Of a DNA stretch of 26,143 bases, positions 1 to 11,451 are shown in pieces; the first letter of the stretch is position 1; every line of letters begins with the position of its first letter. The position numbers and the translations under genes are program-made. Below the pieces are notes generated by a model. It had not been told where the DNA came from and searched no databases. It saw only the letters and a program-made list of their open reading frames with translations. Source of the DNA: Conidiobolus coronatus NRRL 28638 (taxonomy: Eukaryota; Entomophthoromycota; Entomophthoromycetes; Entomophthorales; Conidiobolaceae); the NCBI GenBank assembly GCA_001566745.1, contig KQ964439.1, positions 139,301-165,443 on the forward strand. Direction: 5' to 3'.

Positions 1-76
1 CCCACTACAAAGCAGTATTTCTACTAGCTTGATTTATGTGCCAATTACCTTTGATAATTTTTTCAACGTAATTCAT
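1..76 (-). CDS. Possible 5' end of an unidentified protein-coding gene (partial)
   Basis: On the minus strand an ATG at 76-74 opens a frame of 23 codons starting MNYVEKIIK and ending in a TAG at 7-5, just before the window edge. Two possible donor sites lie in it: GTAATT after codon 9, the donor form used by the CDC50 introns nearby, and GTAGTG just before the stop. The peptide composition looks protein-like rather than like the random AT-rich frames around it. I do not recognise the family and the rest of the gene is outside the window. It could be a chance frame. Confidence 0.3.
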
Positions 77-1470
77 AATTTATAATAGATATTACAAAAT
101 TCGACATTGTATTATTAAAATAAGTAAAATCGATGCAACAATACCGATAAAATACTATTCAAGTTATAAGAAGCCTTTTTTGGCGCTTAAGGTATAATTT
201 CATTACAAATTCAAAACATCTCAATACAAGTAACAATCAAATTTAAGAATTTAAAGCCATATAAATTTATAAAAAATAAGAGCAGCAAATACAACAACTT
301 ATATTCAGCAATAAACAAGCAATCAAATCAAATAAAGAGAATAATATATTTAATAATATAGTTAAATACTAACCTATTCAATATTACTAACAAATCCTTT
401 TTCTAAACTTAAGTACTGAATTAAAACCAATTCAACCAAAAAATTTACGTAAATCATAATTTTATACCCAAATTTTACACTTCCCTTTATTCTTTCGAAT
501 TTGACTGGTGTAATTTAATTGGTCAGTTAATATTAAGTCAAAATATTGTTTTCGTTTAATAACTGCTTATTTTCTATTATTTGGCATTTTAACTCCTCTA
601 TTTAATGATTTTATTATAAAAAGGAGAGAATAGCTAAGTATATAGACATCTAACAAAGAAAATAATCGTGAACGAGTTCAAGATGCTCTTAACGTTAATT
701 CATTAAATTTTAATTATTTTTATAACTTTTAATAACTCAATAATAGAGAGTTTTAGGACATAAATAGTGACTGAGTTTTTAGACTTGTAATATATGCTTA
801 TATGTGTTTGATTAATCTCTTAGTTATATGTATATTCCGCTTAATTATATAAACGTATTTCACTACATTATCTTTTTTTAATTTTTAATAAGTTTTGAAT
901 TGAGCACTTTAATATAATATACTGGCAAAATGCTATATATAATCACTCTGTTGTCAGATTTTATTAAGCTTTATAATTTACTGATAACTAGATCTTTAAA
1001 CACTTCACTTAGCAGTTAATAGTGCGATTGGCAGCAGATTAACTATGAGAAGTTAAATTGACAAAAATATTATGAATTTTGAATATTTTAGCTCAAATTT
1101 GCATGAAATTGGGGAATAGTGGCATTTTTTATGGAGTTTAACTTAAATAGAAGTTGTATACTATGGCTGTATAATAAGAATAGCTTATTAAATATAATTG
1201 TGTATATTATTGTACATTATACTGTAATATATCCACTGACATTAAAATTAAAATTTAGCAAAGTAAAATAAACATAGTTTCTGCGATATTTATGTGACAA
1301 TTTATTTATATTATTTGGCTGTGTAAATTCATTAATAAATCTCTGGGCAAAAATTAAGAATTATCTTTCTTTTTTGCAAAAATTAAAAATAATAAAAATA
1401 GCAAAAAATAATATTTTTATTGAATATTTGATTACTTTTTACTATTTTAAATCCTTAACTTTAACTATAA
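77..1470. other. AT-rich intergenic region before the CDC50 gene
   Basis: I see no gene, tRNA or repeat array here. All frames are broken by frequent stops and there is no exon-like run with normal codon composition. It should contain the promoter of the CDC50-type gene on the right and possibly that of the leftward gene at the window edge, but no convincing TATA or factor site stands out against the AT background. Confidence 0.5.
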
Positions 1471-2777
1471 ATGACTGTAGAAGAGCCTAAGAGTAGAAAG
1501 CCAGCTAGTAATTAACATAATATGCACATTTAAATTTTACTTATTTTTGCTTTTAGATACCGCTTTTAAGCAGCAAAGATTGAAGGCTTGGCAACCAATT
1601 TTAACACCTAAAACTGTTCTCCCTACTTTATTCATTATTGGTATTATTTTTGCTCCTATTGGCGGTGTTTTACTTTACTTTAGTAACCAAGTAATTTCCT
1701 TAATTTTTTATAAGTTATTTAATTTTAACTATATTCTCTAGGTAAAAGAAATAGTTATTGACTATACAGATTGTAAAACCGCAGATAGTAATTTTAAGGC
1801 TATACCATCTTCAGATTATGAAATTAATTTACCTTCTGGGGCTAAACCTCAAAGTACCTCAGGTCCAAGATATAAGAGTGAAACTATTGTAGTTAGTAAA
1901 TGGCTAAATCTTACAGCTCCTAAGTGTACTATTCAATTTCCTGTTGTTGTTGATATCGAAGGTCCTGTATATTTTTATTATAGACTCACCAACTTTTATC
2001 AAAATCATAGACGTTATGTTAAATCAGTTAGTTATAAGCAACTTCAAGGAAATGCTTTAAAACCAGATGACTTATTTCAAGATTGTAGCCCTCTTCACAC
2101 GGTTGATTATAAAAATGGCACTGTAAAGCCCATTTACCCCTGTGGGCTTATTGCTAATTCCTTATTTAACGATACTTACAGCAGTCTTCAACCTGTAGAT
2201 AATTCTAATAATAATCAAGAATACGTATTTAGCGGCGATAACATTAGCTGGCCTGCTGATGATGCTATATTTAAGGAAACACAATATTCTCCATCGGATG
2301 TAGTACCTCCTCCTAACTGGATCGCAAAGTATCCTGGTGGTATATATACAGCTGAAAACCCACCTCAATCTGCTATTACTGAAAACTTAAAAGTTTGGAT
2401 GCGTATCGCTGGGTTACCTCACTTCCGTAAGTTATACGGCAAATCTCAACAAACCTTAAAAGCCGGTATGTATCAAATGACAGTTAACATGACTTATGAC
2501 GATGCTATATTCGGAGGTAGAAAAGCTATTGTGATATCTACAGGGTCATTTTTAGGAGGCCGTAATCCCTTCTTAGGTAGTGCATACATTGCTATTGGAG
2601 CCTTATGCGTATTGTTTGGTATTGTATTTACCGCTATGCATATGTATCGCCCAAGGTAAAACTTACATTTATCATCTCTATCATATTTATTAACTATTTA
2701 TTTTTAGAAAATTGGGGGATCCTTCCTATTTATCATGGAATCAAGCTCAATCTAACTCAGATGGCCAACGCAACTAG
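1471..2777 (+). CDS. CDC50: CDC50/LEM3 family P4-ATPase (phospholipid flippase) beta subunit
   Basis: Four exons (1471-1507, 1557-1690, 1742-2655, 2708-2777) join to a 384-residue protein ending in TAG. CDC50/LEM3 proteins are the obligatory partners of P4-ATPases: they carry the flippase out of the ER and take part in moving phosphatidylserine and phosphatidylethanolamine to the cytosolic leaflet. Seen here: a short cytosolic N-terminus with the family signature [15 protein letters not shown] (residues 16-30), transmembrane segment 1 at about 33-55, a large lumenal domain, segment 2 at about 338-356, and the conserved tail [11 protein letters not shown] (362-372). The lumenal domain has four cysteines in the places used for the two family disulfides (contexts TDCKT, PKCTI, QDCSP, YPCGL) and five N-glycosylation sequons (NLT, NGT, NDT, NIS, NMT). 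Length fits the family (about 360-410). Introns are 49, 51 and 52 nt. Which flippase it serves cannot be told. Confidence 0.95.
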
Positions 2778-2964
2778 TTATACTAACTGTTAATAATTAT
2801 ATCGATATCCATTTACTTCTCTTTTTCTTATTTGATTAATATTAATAATATAAATATTTTACCTTACTAAACCACTATCTATGTATTTTCATTTTCATTT
2901 GAGCTTAAATAACAAATTTGTTATAATTTTAATTGTATATATAAGTTTTATTTATTAAATTATA
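2778..2964. other. Short convergent 3' spacer
   Basis: The 187 bases between the stop codons of the CDC50 gene and methylmalonyl-CoA mutase must hold the 3' UTRs and poly(A) sites of both. It is AT-rich with no obvious hairpin or gene. Confidence 0.5.
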
Positions 2965-5659
2965 CTAGTGAGTTGATGCTTGCTGAAGAGATTTATCAAT
3001 TTTATGAACTACTTCTCTAGCAGCAACTGGGATTTTAGTACCTGGACCGAATACTGCAGCAACTCCATGATCAAATAGGAATTGATAATCTTGAACAGGG
3101 ATAACACCACCTGCAATAACTAATTTATCATCAGCTCCAAGCTTCTTTAATTCTTCAATTAAGGCGGGAACTAAAGTTTTATGACCTGCAGCTTGAGAGG
3201 AAACACCTACTACGTGAACATCGGCATCAATGGCTTGACGAGCTACTTCTGCAGGAGTTTGGAAGAGAGGGCCAACATCGACATCAAATCCAAGATCAGC
3301 AAATCCAGAAGCAATAACCTTAGCACCACGATCGTGGCCATCTTGACCCATTTTGGCTACAAGCAATCTAGGGGGACGACCATGATCTTGAGTAAACTTA
3401 TTAATAGCATCTTGTGTTAAAGTGACTTCATCATGTTCACCATATTCAGACTTATAAGCGCCGCTGACAACTCTGTTTTGAGGTGAATGGCGACCAAATA
3501 CCTTTTCCAATGCATCTGAAATTTCACCAACAGTACATCTAGCTTTAGCAGCTTCAATAGATAATTCAAGCAAGTTACCCTTTCCAGTTTCAGCAGATTT
3601 GGTAAGGGCTTCAATGCAGGCTTGAGCTTTTTGGCTATCACGCTCGGCTTTTACCTTTTCAATTCTAGCGATTTGAGACTTACGTACTTTGGTATTATCA
3701 ATAGCTAAAATATCCAAGTCATCTTCCTTTTCTAATCTATACTTATTAACACCAACAATAGTTTCTTTACCGGAATCGATTCTAGCTTGACGCTTAGCAG
3801 CACTCTCTTCAATCTTTAACTTGGGCATACCAGAGTCAACGGCCTTAGCCATGCCACCCATCTCTTCAATTTCAGTGATAAGTTTAAGAGCAGCATCGTA
3901 AATGTCGTTGGTAAGTGATTCCATCATGTAAGAACCGCCCCAAGGGTCAGCGACCTTAGGAATCATAGCCTCTTCTTGTAAAATCAACTGGGTGTTACGA
4001 GCAATACGGGCACTGAATTCGGTAGGAAGACCAATAGCTTCGTCAAGAGCGTTAGTGTGAAGAGATTGAGTTCCTCCAAGAGTAGCAGCCATAGCTTCAA
4101 CAGTAGTACGAATGACATTATTATAAGGGTCTTGTTCTGTTAAAGACCATCCAGAAGTTTGAGAGTGAGTTCTCAATAACATTGATTTTTTATTCTTGGG
4201 CTGGAACTTTTCCTTGATTAAATGAGCCCATAATCTTCTAGCAGCTCTCATTTTAGCAATTTCCTATTAATTAATAAAATTAATCAGTTTGAATTTAATG
4301 AAATGATTAAGTTTACCATATAGAAATTCATTCCAATTGCCCAGAAGAATGAGAGACGAGGAGCAAACTCGTCAACAGTCATACCAGCTTTAATACCTAT
4401 CAAATAAAGTTAATATATATTAAGTTGTCTTTAATATATAATATTACCAGTTCTAACGTATTCTAAACCGTCGGCAATTGTGAAAGCTAATTCGAGTACA
4501 TTGTCAGCACCAGCTTCTTGTAAATGATAGCCGGAAATAGAAATAGAGTTATACTTAGGCATATTCTAATAGAGAGATGGTCAATAATGGCAAATTGATT
4601 ACATGTTGTTATATATTTTACCTTTGCAGTATAAGAGAAAATATCACCAATAATTCTCATTGAAGGCTCAGGAGGGTAAATAAAGGTATTACGCACCATG
4701 AACTCTTTAAGAATGTCATTTTGAATTGTACCAGCTAATTCACTAAGCTTAGCTCCCTATAATATCATTAATATTACTGTTATTTTACTTATTATTAACT
4801 TACTTGTTCTAAACCTGTGACGATATACATAGCTAGAATTGGCAATACTGCTCCGTTCATTGTCATTGATACAGACATTTTGTTAAGAGGGATACCATCA
4901 AATAAAATCTATTATAAGTCATTAACATATGATAATAATAAAATGCTAATATGCTTGCTTACTTTTGTATCTTCTACAGAGTCAATAGCTACACCTGCCA
5001 TACCTACATCACCTACAACTCTAGGGTGATCAGAATCATAACTAAAAAATATCAGAATAAGGTATATTGAATGTAATAATAAGTTTACCCTCTGTGAGTT
5101 GCCAAATCAAAAGCAACACTTAAACCTTGTTGACCAGCAGCTAAATTTTTTCTATAAAATTTATTACTTTCCTCTACAGTACTAAAACCAGCATACTATA
5201 AATTAATATTAGTTTTTGAATAAAATAAATATTTAATAATATTTTACTTGGCGAACTGTCCAAGGTCTATAGGTATACATACTAGCATAGGGGCCTCTTG
5301 TAAAAGGGAAACCACCGGGGATTTCTTCGGCAATGCCTTCTGTGTCTTTTTTTGTATATACAGGCTTTACTTTAATACCCTAAACAATTGTCAGCATACG
5401 TCTATCAATATTGATTTTTTGTTTTACTTCTGCAGTATTCCAAGTTAAAGTTTCTTCTGGGTCCTTGCCCTTTAGTTCCTTCTTAACTAATTCACTCCAT
5501 TCAGGATGTAAAGGAACTTTCCAAGTACCTGAAGAACTAGAGGAATAAGCTAAATACTAAACGTGCGATTAATAACTTTTATGCATCTATTACATTCCAT
5601 TATACCTTATTAAACTTAATATTATTGGGTTTTGATAATCTTGTGAACTGTCTCAACAT
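2965..5659 (-). CDS. mut: Methylmalonyl-CoA mutase, mitochondrial, adenosylcobalamin-dependent
   Basis: Ten exons (from the start: 5659-5606, 5556-5428, 5379-5248, 5195-5089, 5041-4963, 4908-4804, 4756-4622, 4565-4448, 4396-4317, 4263-2965) give 745 residues, close to the human enzyme. It converts methylmalonyl-CoA to succinyl-CoA, the last step of propionyl-CoA breakdown, using adenosylcobalamin. The first exon encodes exactly the first 18 residues, basic and without acids ([10 protein letters not shown]...), as in a mitochondrial targeting peptide. The catalytic barrel shows [31 protein letters not shown], the [10 protein letters not shown] active-site region and [15 protein letters not shown]. 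The C-terminal B12 domain has the base-off motif DGHDRG with the axial histidine at about residue 623, then VGVSS and AGGVIP. The SxL serine motif reads S-S-Q, an unusual change. All nine introns are 47-56 nt. Presence of this enzyme implies cobalamin use; the identification is secure. Confidence 0.97.
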
Positions 5660-6321
5660 ATTATATTAAAATAATAAAGAACAAAATTATTTTTATTATT
5701 TTCGATCCTTCATGTGATTAAATATTTAATCACAAAGTAATCATTTGTATTTTGGGACTCTATTAGCATTGTATGGTGAAGTCACTATTCTCCATTATCA
5801 TGTGATTTGATAATATTTATTGTGGTTTGAATTTATCCAATTTAAGGATAATTCGATAAATTAATTAATTTTTATTATTCAATATTAAAGAATGTAAAGT
5901 TTAATGTCATGAAGAGATCATTGTTATAAAATATTATTACTATAGAAACACTTTTATGGTAAATGATGATTGTATGATAGATTATTACTAGATAATATTG
6001 GACCATATGCTAAATGGTCTAAAAATTCAGATTTTAATAAAACAGCTATTTAGTATATCTGAAGAGTTAGTTAAGTATTATAAATGGTTTTAGTATAGGA
6101 CAGCTAGCTAACAAAAAATAGAAAAATATGATAATTAATTTAATATTATCATATATTTTAACTGAGTGACCTTAAAAGAGTGTATAAAATATAGTTTTTT
6201 TTAGTGTTGTTATGACTTTTAATTAGAATAAGTTGTAAAAAGCAATGTCAAGTAGTATAAATAAAAATAGTAGCCAGATTTGATTAATATAAGTTAAATA
6301 TAAGTTTTTATATAATAAAGT
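5660..6321. other. Intergenic region upstream of methylmalonyl-CoA mutase
   Basis: This is the promoter side of the mutase gene and the 3' flank of the RBM5-like gene. No coding exon is visible. It contains a perfect 20-bp palindrome at 5714-5733 and two copies of TCATGTGATT (5710-5719 and 5798-5807), described separately; the rest is plain AT-rich sequence. Confidence 0.5.
5714..5733. promoter_or_regulatory. Perfect 20-bp palindrome upstream of the mutase start
   Basis: GTGATTAAATATTTAATCAC reads the same on both strands and begins 55 bases upstream of the mutase start codon. Its left edge overlaps TCATGTGATT at 5710-5719, which recurs 88 bases further upstream at 5798-5807 and includes the E-box-like hexamer CATGTG. 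A dimeric regulator site is possible. The AT-rich core also makes a chance palindrome or 5'-UTR hairpin conceivable. Confidence 0.3.
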
Positions 6322-9204
6322 TTATTCTTGCTCTTCGAAAAATCTTTGACGGAACTATAAGAAATAGTATGATATTAATTTAAACTGTTTATAATACATT
6401 TAAAATACTTACCGCATTCTTTACCCTATCTCTGTATTCTAAATTCTTTTCAGCATCTTCACTATTAGATTTGGGACCACTACCTATTCCTGCACCTTGT
6501 CCATATGATTCAGCCTAGTTGAGTTAAACTGGTTAGTACTTTGCAATAAAAATAGGCAGTTGATTTACTTTGACTGGTTCTACTATTCCATCCATATTTC
6601 TACCAAGTCCTTGACCTTCCTTCCATCCCATATTCTTAAGTAGCTTACTTCCTATGGACTCAGAAGGCGGAGGAGGTGGTTGAGCTACTTGTTCAACAAC
6701 AGGTTCGCTAATACTATATTAATAAAAGCGTTTAGGCTATTTTTTATATTATTACCTGTTATGGGCTGGTTTCTTTTGAATAAAAGGATTAGAAGATTTT
6801 GGAGGGTTCTTTGGCTGATTATAAAGAATTCTCCTCTCTTGAGCTCTATCGCGATATTGACCATCCTAGAAATAAAATTAATAATATAAAACAATAAGCG
6901 TATAATAGTTTTTACTTCAATTAGACCATTAAATACATGAGCTCCAAACTTAGATTTGATTTTTTCTTGAACTTTTTTAACTAATTCAGCATCGTTTAAA
7001 TTTTGCTAAAATAAAAGTTTTAGTATGAGATGAAGTTGGTAAAAATTATATTTACTTTATGCAAGTCTGAAACGTCTCTATGGCGTAATAGCTCGTCTTC
7101 AGTTTTAAATTGTCGTTTACATAAGAGACATGCTTTTTTCTCAGAGTCTAATAAGTCTTTAAGATAGGGATTACTTGGAATAGCATTAGCTCCAGATACA
7201 GGGACTGTTGGCTATATAGATATTAATATATGTATTAAATAGTGATATTATTGGTGCTAAATTTACTGCTTCCTCAACAGGCTCTGCGGGATCTTCTTGT
7301 CTTAGCTCTGCTTGCTTTTGATTCCATTTATTAAGTTGAGCTTGGACCTAAAGGAGTGTTAGAGAGTCGAATATATTTTATAACTTATTGAGCCAACCTT
7401 TGAATTTCCAGGTTTAGAAGTTGGTTGGACAGGTTTTTTAGCTACTGTAGTATTTTGGCTATATAATGCTATTAGTTAATTACATTAGTAGTATTAAATA
7501 ACTTTACATTTGCTCTTTAATAGGCTGGTTAAGTATACTAGGCTTAGGAATATTTTCAACCAAATCAGTATCCATTTTTGAAATTTTATCATAAAGAGCA
7601 GCTAACTGCGCGTGTACGTTTTCTAAACATAAAAGTTAATACAATATATCTTATTCCAATATTAATTTTTTCTAACCTGTCGGCTGCTCAGAAATAACAG
7701 ATGACGTAGCAGCAGTATCAGGAGTAGCGGAAACTGCTGGTATTGTTGGATTATTAACAATAACATCTTTTTCAGGTTTAGTTTCCTGTTCAGTGTATGT
7801 TAAAGGAAGCTCTTTTGGATATTGATCAGCATATCCTCTGACATCCCAATACATTAAATTAGTATTTTGATCACCTGGAACAGTCCATTCAGATGGAGCT
7901 TCGGCCATAACAAATGATGTCATTTGAGCAAAAGATGGTAAAATTGGCGGATGATTTGGAATTAAGACAAAATCTTCAGGTAGTTGAGCAGGATTGCTAA
8001 TCTTAGCTAATATGGACCCAGCAGTCTATAAAGAGAATTAGATTTGCTCAATTATACAAGCTATAATACTTACGTTGACATCCCAAAACTCAATAAACCC
8101 AAATCCCCAAGATGCGTTAGATTCCCTATCTCTTATAATCCAAGCACGACGAATAACACCTAACTGAGAAAATCTTTTATAAAGATCATCAGCAGATACG
8201 TCTTTATCAAGTTGGCGAATTAATAGAACATGGAGGGGAATGCTTCCAACATCGGAGAGACCTTTATTGGCTTCGCTATATAGGACGTGTGCATTGAGAG
8301 CAACTAAGAACATTTAGCAATTTGATTATATTTAATAATTTTATGTAACAAATTACGTGGTTTTCTTGAATTACACTTATAGCAATCGAACCTTCTCCTA
8401 ATGTTAAAGAAACCACACTAAAATACCGTTAACAAAAATGTAAATATTTAAGACTCAATGTGATATTACAGTATAACAAGTCCAGTTCAAGTCATTGGGA
8501 TCTTCAGAGTTCATACCGTTTCCAGAGGGGCCACTTTGAGGTTCAGAATAGTTAAGATAAACTTTTTGTTGACCAATAGGGATGGAAGGATAAAAATTGT
8601 TATAAAAAGCCTGACTGTCATAAATTGAAAAGAATTCAACAAAGCAAAACCCTTTAGGTAAACCTGACAAAATAAATAAAAGTAATAAAATTTAGTCAAG
8701 TTGGAAAATTAACTATATTGGTAACTCAAACGAACCAGTACGTCGGTCCCTTATCAGTCTTAATTCTTTAATGTTTTGAACTTGAAGCTCTGCGAGCGAG
8801 TATAAGATCTATATGAGAATATTAATTAGCTAGTTGATTTAAACTATGAGCTTGATTTATACCCAATTTTCATCAACATTAGCTGGCAAATTAGTTAAGA
8901 TAATAGTATTATTAGGAGCGTGCTCTCTAGGACGCTGGGTTTTCTAAAAACGGAAAATTCATTAAAAACAAAGATAAAATTTGCATAAAATATATTTTAC
9001 TTCTTTATTACTTCCGTCATAAGGAGTAGGAGAAGTTTCTCTATACTTTTGATAATCATCCAGCTGCTTCTCGTAGCCATCTTCCTTTCCTCCTCTTGAG
9101 GAGTACTCATTGGAAGAACTTTTGGTTTCGCTGGAATTTTCACTATAGTTCGACCTTCCTCCACGGTCATCTCTGCGATGCTTTCTTGATTCGTAGTCTC
9201 CCAT
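6322..9204 (-). CDS. RBM5/RBM10-like splicing factor (RRM, RanBP2 zinc finger, RRM, C2H2, G-patch)
   Basis: Sixteen exons (9204-9001, 8943-8863, 8808-8736, 8663-8470, 8417-8357, 8303-8074, 8025-7677, 7622-7508, 7458-7398, 7347-7267, 7211-7056, 7005-6916, 6865-6756, 6713-6569, 6514-6413, 6354-6322) join to 694 residues. RBM5/RBM10 proteins act in early spliceosome assembly and alternative splicing. Order seen: R/S-rich start; RRM1 at about 80-165 (TIILTNLP, KGFCFVEF); RanBP2 finger W180-x-C182-x2-C185-x10-C196-x2-C199 with the N and R residues of the RNA-binding type; RRM2 at about 224-300 (VLLIRQL, SWGFGFIEF); C2H2 finger C511-x2-C514-x12-H527-x6-H534 in the RBM5 context LSDLHK-like (VSDLHK); G-patch at about 620-665 (MGWKEGQGLGRN); and a tail YRDRVKNAFRQRFFEEQE like the RBM5 end. 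I do not see the aromatic OCRE repeats that human RBM5 has between RRM2 and the C2H2 finger. Introns are 42-58 nt except a 72-nt one at 8664-8735. Confidence 0.92.
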
Positions 9205-11451
9205 GACTAATATATTTTAAAAGTTATCAATTTATATCCGAAGGGTTTACTAAAAGCTATATAAGCTTGAAATTAGTTAATATTCAAGTTATTTAAATGC
9301 TTTATTATAAGGGTTCAAACTATTAAAAGGTCATTAAGTTATGATATATTGAAAGTACTATTTTCATTGATGCTATTAAAATATTATTCTTTCCATACTT
9401 TATATAAAAATTCTATTATTAATAATATGATAAAGTAATTTGCGTGAAATTAATTCTTTTTTCAAACTTAGTTTACTTTTAAAGCAGTAGCCTTTAACAT
9501 AATTCTAACCATTTTCTCACTTAAAATATGGATTAATTCCCAATTAACTTGTTTTTTAATTATGGGATAAGAAGATCTTCCAAGATTTTTAAAAGCTGTC
9601 CTATTCAAGTTGATTATAACAGTGACACTGATCTCGATTTAATGCTATATAACAAGATTATAATAATTATTTTAAGCTTAACTAATTACATTTTTATTAA
9701 TCAATCTTAATCAAAAGTTCTGTTATTTATCTAAAATATGCTTAAATAATAATAGCAACTTAATAAACCCAACACTTAATATACAATCTTTTCTAATCTA
9801 ATTTACCGAAAATGACCAGTTAATCGCCAAAACTGATACAAGTAGGCGAAAAGCAAGTATTGATACATGCTTAATTAATACTCAAAACTATATCTCTATT
9901 GAACACAGAATCATCTGTATTTGAAATTTATTTACAGTACTAATAATAATTATTTTGAATTAACTTTTAACTTTATTGATAAAGGGAAATTTGTCTCAAC
10001 TTTAAATTAATTAACCAATTCAAATTTGCTTCAATTGTTTTGAATTTCACCACAGTTTTAAACATTACAAAAACGAGAACAACAATGCTAACTTATCTTA
10101 TCGTTTACAACTAATCATAAAATACAATATATAATAAGCTTTTGATTATGTTAATAATATTAATTTAAACAGCTTCACAGAGTTAAATTAAGCTATATTG
10201 ATTAAAGCATATGCCACTAAGAGTATAATACAAAGTGATGATTTATGAAATCATCTTCTTGGCTGAGCTTTTTATTATTTCCAATAGAAAATATGTTGCT
10301 ATGAATTCAAATTAGAGTAAAAATTAAAGAAGTATGACTTAATATTAACTCTGTACCCTGATAAGTGGTGTAAATATACGCAACAAATACATAAATTCTA
10401 CAATATATTACTATAATAAAAATTTACTAAATAAAGAACAGATTATTTTTGTGCAAACAAAACTCCCTCTATATCCCCCCTCCATTCTCCTATTTACACA
10501 ATTAGCGATCAGTTAGTTAAGGTCACCAAGTATTACCCTAGCATTTACTATTAAATATATTTTACACTTAGTTTTACTCTAAAATCTCTAATAAATCAGC
10601 TCTGCTCTTGTTAAATGCAATTTATAACTATTTTAGTTAAAACTTATGTTTAAGCAAGTAAACTGCACTTTTAGTAATTTATAGCCAATCAATAACTCGC
10701 ATTTCTACTAAGACTTAAACAAAATAAAAATACTTTAGATTAGATATAAAAGTATTGCGTGATCCATATTATCAAGCGCTTCTCATTCTATTCTGGCAAC
10801 TTTCTCTTGGATTATCAATTGTTATAATTTAACCCTTTTGTGCTGATCAGCATCTATTTATATAATTAACCGTTATAATCTACTATCAATAATATGGTTA
10901 ATAAGTTGAATAAATCGCTATAATGTATAATACAAATCATATCTATCATGTTATATCAATTTGTAATAATTATATAATATTTGCCCTTATATTTTATATT
11001 TCCAATTACTAATCCACTTCTCCCCTCTCACCCTCATTTAAATAACTCATCTCCCCTTAATAAACTGGGTTTACAGTTAATAAACTTTTCGCTAATTATC
11101 CCTTTTGCTATATAAACACCTTAAATGACAAAAAACTTTTATTTTTATTATTATTAGAGAGTTGTAAATAGTTTCAAACACTTTTAATTCAATCATTTCC
11201 CATTATCTAAATTCTTAATTTAATTTGTTATTCATTGCTCTTTCTCAATTAACTCTTATTAAGTATTTATTAAATTATTGTTATTAACCATATAACTTCT
11301 CGTGTGTTCAAACTTTCTTCATCTCTTATTATACACAGCATACACACACTACTACTGCTTTATTTAGTTCAGCCACAAATACTTTAGTTATTGATATATA
11401 AAAATTATCTGTTTAACCATTCTCTCTTTCATTGTATAAAGTTTATAAAAT
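9205..11451. other. 2.2-kb gene-poor divergent intergenic region
   Basis: It separates the starts of the RBM5-like (-) and SIP5-like (+) genes, so it holds both promoters. I find no tRNA and no gene I can support. The right part has C-rich islets unusual for the local AT content: a run of six C at 10475-10480 and CCCCT words at 10477-10481, 11022-11026 and 11053-11057. A TATATAAA lies at 11109-11116, followed by a pyrimidine-rich leader up to the SIP5-like ATG. Confidence 0.45.
11109..11116 (+). promoter_or_regulatory. Candidate TATA box of the SIP5-like gene
   Basis: TATATAAA lies about 340 bases before the SIP5-like ATG, downstream of two CCCCT words and upstream of a T/C-rich leader typical of transcribed fungal 5' regions. 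In such AT-rich DNA a TATA word alone is weak evidence. Confidence 0.25.

Noticed and set aside
3181-5448. Plus-strand open frames opposite methylmalonyl-CoA mutase
   Set aside because: Antisense shadows of the mutase exons and introns, with no protein-like motifs.
9540-9730. Exon-like frame containing RSSKIFKSCP and VDYNSDTDLDL
   Set aside because: No ATG upstream and no convincing splice sites. The opposite strand also gives a short plausible terminal exon. I cannot support either.
10235-10361. Box C/D snoRNA-like signals (GTGATGA ... CTGA) with a small hairpin at 10237-10255
   Set aside because: There is no terminal stem, the nearest CTGA is too close and the next is rather far; in AT-rich DNA these words arise by chance.
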